Below, piece by piece: positions 22,701-34,062 of a DNA stretch of 64,000 nucleotides; position 1 is the stretch's first letter; every line of letters begins with the position of its first letter. The notes below the pieces were generated by a model. That model was not told the DNA's origin and searched no databases. It worked only from the letters and a program-made list of their open reading frames with translations. A program made the translations under genes and the position numbers. Location: NCBI GenBank assembly GCA_000827495.1, contig KN817591.1, forward strand, positions 144,082 to 208,081, written 5' to 3'. Origin of the DNA: Hypholoma sublateritium FD-334 SS-4 (Eukaryota > Basidiomycota > Agaricomycetes > Agaricales > Strophariaceae).

Positions 22701-24279
22701 CTAACTGATGTCCGAACGGTCACACGAGTCGCGCGCACCCCACAGGTCGTCCCAGTAAGCGCGGAGCGCAGTAGAGTCCACGCTCGAACTAGTGTGCACG
22801 CTCCCTATCTCGATGTGGTCGGTGCCGCTGTTCAGACCATCACGCACGTTGGCGCTGTGATTGTAATCACTCTGGATCGTCGCTGTCGAAGGTCGTTTCG
22901 GGGGGGCTTCTTCATTTGCGGGGATATTTATAACCTCTCGATTATCCGAGCGCATGGGCGCCGCCGATACGAGCGCACCAGTAGGGGCGGGCGGGTGGCG
23001 GATATCCAGAGGCTGCGGGTGGGATTGCTTCAACAGCAGACAACGCCTGACCTCCTCTGTTCGGAGGACGAGCCGGCAAGTCTATTTATAGAATTCAAAC
23101 CGTCAATTGCATTCGAAACACGTACGTAGATAAAGTTCAAACCCACTCCAACGGACATGATGGTTATCGGCCACCTATGTATAATAATACAGATTCAGCG
23201 GGACCAATGCCGTACAAGATGATACAACTTACGAATATACGAGGTCAGGGCGAATGTACTGGTGACTGAACGAAAGCGGGACAAAAACAAGAAGCAACGC
23301 TATGCGTGCACTATACTTGAGTATCCGCAGATGACAGGGGCATAGGTGAAGAGAAACTCACCGAAGAGCGACAGCCACGTCCATTTACCACCATCGAACA
23401 TGTTGATACTATTCAGCGATATGCTGCCGTACTGTAGTTTGGAATAAGTGAGGGTCCATATCGCGAGTTGCGTGCAAAGTATGGGAATCCTACAGAGATC
23501 AGCTTGAGATCTATACGTATCGCCCGAGTACCTACAGCATGCCAAATACAATCCACGGCACATGGATAGAGTTGCAACGTCCGTCAAACACGAGCGCATT
23601 GAGCGAAACTGGCGCCAGCCAGGTCGCAATGGCATACTCCAAAATAGTTAGGAAACACAGCAGGGCTAATATTGCCTTCGACCGCCTATGGAGGATATAA
23701 GCTGGGGATAGGTAAATTACAGTTCATTTTAGAACAAGTGAGTGGCCAACATACTGACCTCGTTTCATAAGATTGACATTCCCCAATGCATATATTATGT
23801 AGATAGAGATAGTTTGCAGTATATGCCGGCGTTTACAGACTTGGTGGGGTATTGGCGCTGCTGACCCTGCCATGTCTTCGCGAAGTGTTATTACGACAAT
23901 GACGCTGAGCACATCAAATGAACATCAACACAAAATGCTGGGAAGACGGCAAATACTCACACCTGGAAAGCAATGCTAAGATACCGCGACGCGAGATACG
24001 TCACCTTCGAATGGTCTATGCGCAACCTACAATAGCGGGTCGTTCCATACGTGCGCAGAACGTCCAGAAACATTCACTCACGTCCAGATGTACCGGATCT
24101 CGTCCGACAGTGTGTTCAGGTAGTCCCACAGGATAACGATGAGGGCCGCCACTGGCATAGCAATCCGCAGCAGTGTCCGTGCGATCCGACGTTGCAGATT
24201 GAGTTCAGTTATGCACGCGCGCGGAAGAAAAAGTACACGTACGACAATAGTAGCCCTGACTCGAGCTCGTCCTCCTCAT
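22701..24279 (-). CDS. DUF6533 membrane protein, copy 3 (start uncertain)
   Basis: The DUF6533 signature is clear at about 24160-24080: ALIVILWDYLNTLSDEIRYI followed by an intron and LRIDHSKVTYLASRYLSIAF. Later come helices near 23910-23760 and 23650-23400, and a last block WPITIMSVG that is spliced, after a short in-frame extension, to TCRLVLRTEEVRR. The tail is polar and ends with IEIGSVHTSSSVDSTALRAY and WDDLWGARDSCDRSDIS before the stop at 22701. This tail block matches both tail units of copy 2. I place the ATG at 24277-24279 (MRRTSSSQGYYC) by analogy with copy 2, but the first acceptor is doubtful and the copy may be damaged at its 5' end. It lies head to tail with copy 2, which suggests a tandem duplication. 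Confidence 0.6.
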
Positions 24280-24772
24280 CGCTCCGCCCAACAACGTTTC
24301 GGCCCCGGGATCCAGATGTTCAGACATTTTTTATACCTGGGTCGATAGAATTGGAGGAGTTGTTGCTGCCCTCCCAGAGAGTACGGAAGTTATAGTGAAA
24401 CCATCGACCCCAGGGTTGATACAGGTACGGAAGGAAGCAATCTGAACTTTGAAGCGAATCCCCACACGTTCTAATGAATTGCTGAGTCAGATTTACGGCA
24501 TATACTAGGCGCTCGTTACACTCCCGGGTTTGTCCATCGGAAGTCCTTTTGCATTTCCTGCAAGCGGATTTACCCAACTTATATGTTGTTTCTTCAATTT
24601 TCATAACGGATATGCGCGCAAGTTTAAATCCCACGCAAAGCCTCCCCCATGGTATGGTTTATAAATCCGTTTGGCGCGATTGGCGCGCACACGAATAGGG
24701 ATTCGACAAAAATCTGCTAGCGGGTAGAAATCAGTAGCGTACGTACTATTACCGTACATTTCAAGCAACCAA
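24280..24772. other. Intergenic spacer
   Basis: About 490 bp upstream of DUF6533 copy 3 and downstream of the methyltransferase. No motif-bearing frame is present. Confidence 0.5.
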
Positions 24773-26037
24773 TCATTGTTTGCGGGTTAGAAGAAGAGCA
24801 ACGGGCCATTCAACCATGACCTTGTCGTCTGGTCCCACAGGCACGTCTGGCGCCGCCTCCAACGCGCCCTGGCGAAGGTCCTTCCAAAACCGCACGGCGA
24901 TATCCCCACCCCGTATATCCTCTACGAGTGTCAAATCCCCACGTCAGCGGTCATCCGACACCTCAGAAACACCCGAACGCACCAGCTTCACCCTCAACGC
25001 GCGCTAGGTCTTCCGCGAGGAACCGCACGTCGTCCGCGCGCTGCAGGTCCTCGGGGTACTTCTCGTGGTACGTGAGCAGCGGGCTCCACGTGCGGAAGTA
25101 CGCGAGCAGGTCGCGCCAGCGCATCTCCTTCTGCATCAGCACAGGGCGCACGTCCGCCTGCGGCGGGAGGAACGGCGGCGCGTCCGCGGTGCCGCAGAAG
25201 TGCACACGCGCGAGCGCCTGTAGGCCGCTGTCCGCGGGTGGCTCGGGAACGTCGACAAGGTGCCGCTCGAGGATGGTGCGCCCCGGGCGCTGGAAGTGCG
25301 GGCCCAGGCTGCGCACCGGGTCGGTGCCCTGCGCGTAGTCGGTGATGCGCGACGCGAGCGCGGGGTACTTGGGCAGGCGGAACTCAGCGTACACCTGCGC
25401 AATGGGTGAATCGATGGTGTGTGGTCAGTCGGATACGCCAGATTTTGTGCGCCGCACGCACCCAAAACGCCGCGGTCCCGTTGCGGCGGAGGACGCGGCT
25501 CGTCTCCGGCCAGACCTGGCGCCAGTCGAACCAATGCGCTGCCTGCGCTTGCGTGCGCGCGACGCGGTCAGTTAAACGCAACGATCACAGCAAGAATGCA
25601 AACCAAGTACCTGCAATCAGTAAATCGACGCTACCGTCCTCGGGCACGGCCGCCTTCATGTCCTCCGCAGACCCTTGGGCAAAGGCATACTTGGGTCCGC
25701 CAACGCGGCTCTCTGAGTCACCTAGAAGTGCCGTCTTCGCCTTCGCGAGCATTCCAGCGGACGGGTCGATCGCGACTACCTCGCGGAACCCACTCAGGTG
25801 CGCCGTGGCCTGGCCTTGTGTAGTAGCACCCTGTTCAACAGCAGTAGATCATAGCTCGTCGTCAATACGCGTACCCGTTCCGCAGCCCGCGTCCACCGCG
25901 CGCTGCCAGCTGGCAGCACCTTGGCCTGCTCCGCGCCGATGGAAGTCAAAGATATATTCAAGGAGTTGGGAGGGGTACGTCGGGCGCGACGCTGAGTAGA
26001 CAGAAGCGTTAAAGGTAGATTTCGCGAAAGTGGCCAT
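24773..26037 (-). CDS. Class I SAM-dependent methyltransferase (trans-aconitate methyltransferase-like)
   Basis: The ATG at 26035-26037 opens MATFAKSTFNASVYSASRPT, the usual start of fungal relatives of yeast Tmt1 (YS..RPTYP). Glycine-rich motif I, VDAGCGTG, is at residues about 48-55 and binds S-adenosylmethionine. Its exon ends there, and the next exon continues with the AIDPSAGML segment (motif II acidic loop) and GSAEDM. After an intron, AHWFDWRQVWPETSRVLRR gives the downstream core strands. The rest (LPPQADVRPVLMQKEMRWRD, then FRTWSPLLTYHEKYPED) forms a C-terminal cap typical of small-molecule methyltransferases. The stop is at 24773-24775. The substrate is unknown; trans-aconitate is only the best-known substrate in the family. 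At least four introns are present and the codon use is very GC-rich. Confidence 0.85.
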
Positions 26038-26560
26038 TGTGGTTGTGTTGAGTAGTTTTCCTCGACCGACCGCCCTTATGAGCAAGTTATGAGTTGGCTA
26101 TGAGTCACTTTTCAAAGCTTCGCGCAATTTTCATGCACACTAGGTTGATTGGTATCATACACTATCCGTGTCGGCCGGCGGGTCGGGGCATGACATCACC
26201 GCCGACCCGGCAGGACCGGTTCGCCTTCCGGTTCTTGCCATTTCAGATGCTTTAATCCAGTTTCCTCCTCGAGAAAAGTACGTTTCTCATTTGCCTACCG
26301 CAAGCTATTCGCTATGCGAGTGTACTATAAAGCATGGCTTCCATGATTCATGATGGATACTCGAGTAGATGGGTACTTGGTACTCATGAAGGAGACGCAT
26401 TTCGGGCAAATACTTTTATACAACCTATGTAATTCCACACATCCTCTGCTATTAGAAGAAATAATTATGCACACCATCTAACTCGCCGTGTGCGGCATTT
26501 CAGCGTGCTACTGACTTCATTCATTTATTCCTGCTGACTCCATTCACACCGCTGAATCAC
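26038..26560. other. Intergenic spacer
   Basis: About 520 bp between the methyltransferase start and the SDH2 stop, AT-richer than its flanks. No coding signal is seen; the promoter of the methyltransferase is expected here. Confidence 0.5.
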
Positions 26561-27706
26561 CTAGTCGGTAGCCATCTCGAGCTTCATCTTCGCAATGGCT
26601 GCTGCTGGGTTGAGGCCCTTGGGGCAGGTACGCGAACCTGGTGGAAGAAAACACAATAAAGGCGTTAGTGGACGTTCAGCGGATACAGCAGTGGAGATAC
26701 GAACAGTTGAAGATTGTGTGGCAACGGTATAAGCTCATTTCGTTCTGGAGCTTCTCCATACGCTCCGCACCGTGGCTATCCTGTAAACATCGAGCGTCTT
26801 CAGTGCCGCACTATCTCCATGACTTGAGCAATATACGTACGCGAGAGTCGGCAATCCACCTGTACGCTTGCATCAGAGTTGCAGGACCAAGGTACTCGTC
26901 CTGATTCCACCAGTATGAAGGGCACGAGGTCGAGCAGCACGCGCAGAGGATGCACTCATACATGCCGTCGAGCTTGCGGCGGTCTTCTGGCGACTGGAGG
27001 AACTCGCCTGCGCAACGTCAGCAAATTGACACGCGATATGGAGTGCGGACCACGTACCCTCGGCTGGCGGCTTGTCATTCTGCAGCCACGGCTGGATGGA
27101 CTTGTATTGCTTGTAGAAGAGTGTCATGTCCGGCACGAGGTCCTTGACGACATACACTGCCCTGCGGAGTCAGCATCCGGGCACGGGCAGCGGGCGGGCG
27201 GTAAACGCACTGTGAGGTAGCGGGTAGATCTTCGTGTTGGTACTACCCTCGCGGTCGATCCTGCAGAGGCACGCAAGCGTATTCTGGCCGTCTATGTTCA
27301 TGGCGCAGGAGCCGCAGATTCCCTCGCGGCACGAGCGGCGGAAGGTCAGCGTCGGGTCCATCTCGTTCTTGATCTTGATGAGCGCATCGAGGATCTGCAG
27401 CAGGACCGTTAGCACCTGAGACCTCGCTGCAGTAGTAGGCTGGGAACGCACCATGGGCCCCGTCTGGTTCAAGTCAATTTTGTACGACTGCAGCTCGGGT
27501 TTCTTCTCCGGCTGGTCAGGGTTCTACGTGTGGGTGTTGGTCAGTGGACAGAGAACCCTTCAATGCGCCGTGCATACCCAGCGATAAATCTTGAACTCCT
27601 TCATCAGGACCGGCTTCTGTTGGGGGACCGCCTGCCATCGTGCAACGGACGTCGAAAAGGCGCGTCTTCCGACACTGAAGCGAGTTTGGGCGAGGATAGA
27701 CTGCAT
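26561..27706 (-). CDS. SDH2: Succinate dehydrogenase iron-sulfur subunit (complex II)
   Basis: Sdh2 carries electrons from the flavoprotein Sdh1 to ubiquinone in the mitochondrial inner membrane. The ATG at 27704-27706 begins [20 protein letters not shown], a typical matrix-targeting presequence. The 2Fe-2S ligands are in [18 protein letters not shown] and a following cysteine (LACLCRI). The 4Fe-4S and 3Fe-4S ligands are in [17 protein letters not shown] and [19 protein letters not shown]. Five or so exons with short introns fit the frame. The protein ends KMKLEMATD with TAG at 26561-26563. The histidine in the last cluster (CHTI), the residue changed in carboxin-resistant fungi, is present, so this allele is of the wild-type sensitive form. 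The identification is firm. Confidence 0.97.
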
Positions 27707-28461
27707 GTTGTCTGCGAAGACGAGGACAGCGGATGGAGGAATACGGAAATGGCGCTGGGCGTTCGCAGGAGAGGGGACCCGAATCCCGTTGTCGCGTGAT
27801 ACCGGATGATTGCCACAAATAGCCGACCCCTCGCCCAATCATATCATGCACGAAAGTCATCGCGCGTGCATCTCCTCACTTTGAGCAGCAAAGGACGACT
27901 GCGACAAATTTTGAGCTACGAACACCTGCTTAAATAAAGGTGAAGAATGTGGTGCTCAAATATCACTGCATGCGCAACTATATCAATGTCATTGATTTAT
28001 TTTAGTGTTATTCGATAATTGATTTGACATAGAGTCAAAGAAATAGTTCATAACGACCTCCAAGTAGTAAACAAAGTAAACAACTCATAGATAACAGACA
28101 GAATATTCCGTTTGTAAGGTTTTACTTCGGTTTACACCCGGTGAATCAAATATGAATTTTTTTGTTCATTCAACTTGGGCTACAGCGATAACCTATACTA
28201 GAACTATGTGGGTATATACTACAATGATGTTGCGATATAAGACGTGAAAATTCTATGGCGTGCGAGGGAGGGAGTACGTATGTAGATGGGATGGGATTGG
28301 TGGAGATGGGGTAATGCAGATTAACAACCACGACGGAAATAAAAAGGGGATATAAAATATGCGTTAGTCTGATAAGTTGGAAATATAAAGCAACACCGTT
28401 AGGGCGTGTGGGGTAAATCATGAATGTGAGATGTATAGTCCTGGACGGATGAATAAGTCCC
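27707..28461. other. Intergenic, AT-rich
   Basis: About 750 bp upstream of SDH2 and downstream of the MFS transporter stop. It is AT-rich, especially 27930-28420, without a coding frame or a clear repeat. Confidence 0.5.
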
Positions 28462-30640
28462 TTAAGCCTTTTCGGCGCCGAGCTTTTCGTTAGCTTCTTC
28501 TTCCTCTTTAAGTTGTTCTGCGATTTTAAGATCCTGAAAATATATTATCAGAGGGAGAACTAAATAAGTAGAAAAGGTCACTTACAATACAAGGTGAGAA
28601 TGTGCTGCGCATTCTGATTCTTGGGCCGTATTTGTAGAATAGGAACGGCGACGGTGCAAAGACAAGGCCGACCAGGCCGATGAGCGTACAAGCCCAGTTA
28701 ACACCCAGCTAGAAAAATATAAGAACGGATTTTCAACAAAACCAGCACAGCGGACACGCACATTTTCGAACATCTGCACCGTGAACAGCGGGAAGGCGGC
28801 CGCAACTGCAGAGCGTACGACGGTATTCGCAGCGAACGCAGACGCGCTGAACATCAGGTACGTATCGACGAGATAGCTCTGCACCAACCGTCAGCACATG
28901 TCGCAAAAATACCAAAACAAGATGACGCACCAAGAACGACATGAAGATCAAGCTGATAGATGTGCCGATGACGATTGTGCTGAGGCCGGGGACGTACCAG
29001 GGCACGCTCGAGTACTCGCCCGTCCAACCGAGCCAGAAGATGCCGACGACGAGGAGCGGGCTGCCGAGCATCGCACCAAAGAGGCGCTGCTCGGGCGGCG
29101 GAAAGCCCTTCCACTTCGCGATGAGTTGCGGGTAGTGCGCCGTCGTCCACAGGTTGATCGCAGAGCCTAGAGTTGTCCCGATTCCCACGCCGATGAAGAT
29201 GAGGCCGTCCTGGCCGATCGTGAAGCCACGGCGCTGGATGAATACGATCGGAAAGGCCTGGAACACTGCAGGGGGGAAGGGGGTCAGAAACTGCGCAGTT
29301 TCGGAGATGGGGGAAACACGTACGGGCATACAACAGGCCGTAAACCACGGAGAGGTACGCCGTGATGAGAATCAGGATGGGCTCCATGGCAAGCATCTTG
29401 AACGGGCGGAACAGCGTGCGGTGGACGAGGCCCTTGAACGACCAGTCCTGGTTCTCGTGCTCCGCGAACATGCCCTTGCTCCCCTCCGGATCGGTCTTGC
29501 GAATTTTCTTGACCTTCTTCAGGAGAATCACTGGCGCATACGTCTCGGGGAGGGTGGCGAACATGATCACAGTACAGACGCTCGCAAACAAGAACATGAC
29601 CCAGAAGACCCATCGCCACGACGCGCCGGCCTCAAGAATGCTAAAAAAAGAAAGTTGAAAATTAGCTAGAAGTCAAAAAAGGATCAAGGGGACGTACTAT
29701 CCGCTGATTATAGGTCCAAGGACGGGACCGAGGAAAACACTGGCGGTGAAGAAACTCGTAGCCGGCCCACGACCGGCTGCTGACCAGATATCGGCAATTA
29801 CGCCTACAAGCACAATCATGATGAGATGATTTCTCAGAATGGAAGTCAATGTACATACCACCGGAATTGGTCAAAGGCGCCACAGCGAAGAAACCAGAAA
29901 GGAAGCGGGTAACGAGTAGTGTCTCGACGTTTTGGGCAAGGGCCTGGCCAAGGATGAAAAGGGTGTAACATGTCATGGCGATCAGAAATACGGGTTTCCG
30001 TCCATAGACTTCACTTCCAGGACCCCAAAATAGAGGCTGCAAATCTATCAGATGAATTGATCCGTTGCTGAGAAGGACAGAAACTCACTCCGAGAACATA
30101 TCCCAAAAGGAAGGTGGTGGTAATAAGGTACGACACCTCCGTATCCGTGTTAAACTGCGCCTTGATGTGCGTGCTCGCAGATGAGGGCGCAGATGACGCG
30201 AACGTGCTAACGAAACATATTAAAATTCGGTTGGAGCTAGGATAAGATAGCCAAGTGACGTACACATTCACGGTCATAATGATACAGACTAGCGTGAGGA
30301 ACCACTTGTATTTTGTGCTCCAGTTTTGCGGGTTTGTTGGGTCGTCGGGGCCGTCCCAAGTAACCCTGTTAGGGTCGTCTGTCGGCAGCGCGGGCACCGA
30401 GACGCTCACTGCGCCCGGTGACTTCAGAGGAGGGTCCCGCGGGTCATCTCCACCGTACCTCTCGATCTCCTCTTCCCCCCGCGAGGTGAGTTCCTTTAGC
30501 GCGTTCTGGGGGACGGGGGAGGTGGCGCCCTTTGTCTTCTCACTCTGCGGCGACACGGCCCGCTCGAGGTAAGTGAATGAGGACCGGGTTGAGTTGACCA
30601 TCGTCGGTGGGTTTGAGGACTCAACATCCAAATGAGACAT
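28462..30640 (-). CDS. MFS transporter, DHA1 drug/polyamine:H+ antiporter type
   Basis: The ATG at 30638-30640 opens MSHLDVESSNPPTMVNSTRS. A long cytosolic N-terminus ends in WDGPDDPTNPQNWSTKYKW, a hallmark of fungal DHA1 transporters. Twelve membrane helices are spread over about seven exons. The loop 2-3 signature is PLFWGPGSEVYGRKPVFL, and motif C lies in the segment SVFLGPVLGPIISGF. The central loop has KKVKKIRKTDPEG, and the C-terminus is acidic (KEEEEANEKLGAEKA). TAA is at 28462-28464. Relatives export drugs, polyamines or toxic metabolites at the plasma membrane. The substrate cannot be inferred. A TATAAAGG motif 44 bp upstream supports this start over the in-frame ATG at 30682. Confidence 0.92.
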
Positions 30641-31551
30641 GGTACGGGAAAGGGGAGGATGCATATACGAAAAGGCCCGCATGCCTTTATAATTTCCAGC
30701 GAAAATAATTTGACCGGTGAGCCACAGGTGATTATCCGAGCCTCGCGTTGTCGGTTACAAACGTGGATCATCCTCCACAAGCGCTTGCTGCGATCGCCGA
30801 GGCCGCGTTCCGTGCGTCATAATCCATGTGTAATGCCTATATAACTGACTTTCAGGTGGCGTTTCCGCTCGGGCAGGGACTGTGCTTGTCCGTCGTGGTC
30901 CCCTCGCTGTCAGCGACATCCACTGCTCCGACCTGTCTGTCAGACGTCCATGAGGCGCCCACTGCTGCAAATTTGTCTTCAGCGACGATCCATGATATCC
31001 TATCAGTATTCACGCATAAGCCGACCGCGCGGGGCATCCGATATGGGTCGGGCGGCTGAACGTGGGCCCGTGTACTGTCTTGCGTCACAGTGGCGGCCCT
31101 TCGCGCCAGATGCATGACTCTGGCATGATTGCTATCCTTCAGTAAGCACGCCGAGCCTGAGACAATAATTATGCACTTTGGGAACCATTTTGACAACATT
31201 TTGAACACAGCGGCCGTGCTGTGAATGCACACAGAAGGGAAACAGACCGCTTCATTAGCCGGATGAGTGGGTGTGGATGACTGTATCGCCAGTGGCATGC
31301 AGAAACAAAATGCCTCCGCACCCGACGTCGGACCTCGGCCAGCAACCGGCTATGTTGGTCACCGGGCTATTGCCGGTACCGCTGACTACCGCTGAGCATT
31401 GACTGAACATTGGCTTAGCGCTGGCTTGGCAGTGGCCAGGGGAAAAGAGAGTACGAGCGCTTATCATGCGCAAAATCATATTTAACATTCGTGAAAGCCA
31501 AAGCATAGAAAGCAGAACGACATTTATATAGGACGCCTCGGCAGAAACCCG
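30641..31551. other. Intergenic spacer
   Basis: About 900 bp between the MFS start and the CTP1 stop. Short frames on both strands have no motif. It includes the MFS promoter. Confidence 0.5.
30684..30691 (-). promoter_or_regulatory. TATA-box candidate for the MFS transporter
   Basis: It reads TATAAAGG on the minus strand, 44 bp before the ATG at 30640. It favours the 30640 start, because the upstream in-frame ATG at 30682 would leave essentially no leader. Motif and position only. Confidence 0.4.
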
Positions 31552-33729
31552 TCAAGACTTTCGTCGGTACCGCCCACCACGAGCCGCCTCGCTGTCGACT
31601 TCTTCTCTCTTACGCTTGTGCATATCCGCCGCCTTTGCATTGATGACGCTAACCTCCTGCGTGTTAGGAAAACCGATATCCCAGTACCCAGGGGGGGTCG
31701 GCGCCCGCGCCCAAGTATGCCGATGCCTCGAAATAGCCTTCTTGTGCGAGTCGATATCCGCCTGCCGGTGGCTCGCGCCCGCTGTCTTTGTGGGCGAGCT
31801 CGTCGGCGAGCGCCAAAGAGGCTGCTTCAACCGTGTCGGAAGCGGGCCAACCGCCTCGTAATACTAAATGAACGGTCAGACCTGATCCGCGAGTGCCTAT
31901 GTATAGGTGTGTGCATCACATACCGCCTTGCAACACTCGCAATCGCCGGCATGCATCTTCTTACGGGCATCACGGCTTCGGACGACCTCATCGTATTGGT
32001 AATCCAGCCCGCCATTGTTTGCGGGGTCGATGGCATACATCGCATTTATTGACGTGCTGAGGGTCAGTAGTCAGCATGGAGTCGATGATTCAGAAACTTG
32101 AGGAATGCAACACACTTTTCCGGTTCCTTCTGTTTACCGTACCTGCCGCGACCTTTGAAGACAGAGTACTCGTCAATGACATCATTAGCATTCTCTTTGT
32201 TGGCATTTTGCCGCTCTTTCCCCTTTCTGAGACAGAGAATATCGCCCAATGGTCGCTCATGATCGCTGTGCCTGCGGTGCTTGCTCGGCGACATCCTGAC
32301 TTCCCGAGCGGCTTCGGCCAGGCTTGTTCTGGGGCCTTTTCTCCCTGGGGACAATGTCGTGCGGACCTTACGCGGTGACGAATGCAAGTTAGATATTTTA
32401 GAAGAACTGGCCACGGGTGGGGGTGGCGGCATCTTGGAAGCAGAACGCTGCTCTGCCTGCTTCTTCAAAGGGACCCAAATAGCTGAGTGGGAGATGAGTT
32501 CATATGCAGTTATTTTGGGCATAAAATGACATACGTTGAGTGTCTTCCTCGGTATCCGAAGAATTGGGGATATATTGCGATGCTACAGGGGTATGAATTC
32601 TAGATTTCGAGGGTTTGGTCTTCGTGGGACTAGTCATGGGATAGAATTATTTATTTGAACACACGGATAAAGGCAAAATGAGGTGCTCACGTTTGCTTTT
32701 GCTCAGCGCGAAGGTCATTTACATGTGACGGAGTAGGAACAACAGTTGAAGAACGAGAGGTGTCGACCGTGTTCATTACGGATTTCAATATGCTGCTGGA
32801 TAGTGGTGAGGGGTTGAATAGTCGACGTTTCTTGTGCGGCGGTGTCGCTGCTTTATCATCTTCCTCGTCGCATTGCATCTCAATACCACCCAATGGAGGA
32901 GGGCGATTCTTGGGTGTTGGGAAATCTGAGAAGATTGTAAATAAGTGAGAACCAAATGTAACATATGCGTACCATCCGGATTGTTATTCACAAAGGATAG
33001 ATTAATTGAACCGTCGATTATAGCCTGCCTCTTCCGTGCGATTATGGGATTGATTTTCGATAACTGCTTCTTGTCCTCAAAGCTGACATCGGGGTGGTCT
33101 TCATCGGGCCCGTCCGACGTTAGCCAGACGTAAACTGCTTTCCATTTCTTATAGTCGGCTCGGTAGCGTTCGTCGGCACGCCGCCTGATGTCGGCGAGAT
33201 GATCATATCGTACTTCCAAATCCCTAAAGAAATATGAATAGGAGCTACGTATATACACAAATTTCTCACTTCTTCTCGGCCTCCAGCTGGCGGTAAGCGC
33301 GGTCCAGTTTACTGCGCACATGTCAGCCTGGAAACGTGGAGCATTTTAAGAGACGTACCGGTGTTCATGTTCGTGTTTCTGCTGGGATTTCTCCATGTTC
33401 TTGACTCTGATTCGGTATGTTTGGTTGTCCGTCTTCTCCACCTCCAATCCCGCCTCTGCTACCTCAAGACGATGTATGCACTGGCGGAAGGTGGCACCGA
33501 TGTTCGCGGTTTCGATTTCGGTGATGGCCTCTGAGATGCTCGTGTAGCCGAGGAGATCTGCTATTCGTTGGCAACGGTGTTCCATGTCGAACATGCTCAT
33601 TGTGGCGGCTCCTTGCCTGAAGTCGTGCCGCCGCACAAGCGCATTCGTGTCCTTTTCGTGTTTGTCGAGGATTCGTTTGTCACGCGCGCGCAGGGCCGTG
33701 CTTGAATATGTGGGCTTTTCGGAATTCAT
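31552..33729 (-). CDS. CTP1: Sae2/CtIP/Ctp1-type DNA endonuclease activator
   Basis: This family activates the Mre11 nuclease complex to start resection of DNA double-strand breaks. From ATG 33727-33729 (MNSEKPTYSSTALRARDKRI) the N-terminal half is a predicted coiled coil, with segments RIRVKNMEKSQQKHEHEH and LEVRYDHLADIRRRADERY. This fits the tetramerisation region of CtIP. The middle is disordered, basic and rich in SP sites (SPRKVRTTLSPGRKGPR), as expected for CDK-regulated members. The C-terminal Sae2 domain carries the diagnostic pieces: AGDCECCKAYYEAVGPLP, then SRHRHTWARAPTPPGYWDIG and FPNTQEV. The protein ends RRKS at 31552. About seven introns interrupt it. The upstream in-frame codon at 33810 is GTG, so I chose 33729. 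It is divergent from an F-box-like gene, with 333 bp between starts. Confidence 0.88.
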
Positions 33730-34062
33730 CCTCAAGAGGCCTCTTGGCTGCAGCCGAGACTGAGCGTGGTTGTGTTTATAAGGCTTGACAAGTATTGGAG
33801 GTGGTGGCACTCTGCTAAGACGACATTGACTCGTGATCGCGACGGCACGCGTCGGGAGTTTATGCCTGCATTAGGTAATACGCGACTGCCTGTCCGGTTC
33901 CGCCGGCTACTGCCGGCAGCTGCGTCGAACCTGCCGCTCCGTCTTCCTCTTGAACTTGACTCGAAAATTCGTGTCACTCTCCTGCACTCAATTTCTCATT
34001 ATCAGCTTTGTCTCCGCTATTTCCCGGTTAGACGACATAAGGTTGTTGTTACTCGGCCATTC
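33730..34062. promoter_or_regulatory. Shared divergent promoter region of CTP1 and the F-box-like gene
   Basis: Only 333 bp separate the two divergent ATGs, so both promoters must lie here. I see no clear TATA box or operator. An open frame crosses it on the plus strand but lacks any motif. Confidence 0.5.

Noticed and set aside
24928..25338. A 136-codon + strand frame
   Set aside because: It is the antisense shadow of the methyltransferase C-terminal exon.
33766..34062. N-terminal extension of the F-box-like protein from 33766
   Set aside because: The frame is open, but it lies in the short divergent promoter, is low in conserved features and would overlap the CTP1 promoter. ATG 34063 begins a plausible protein.
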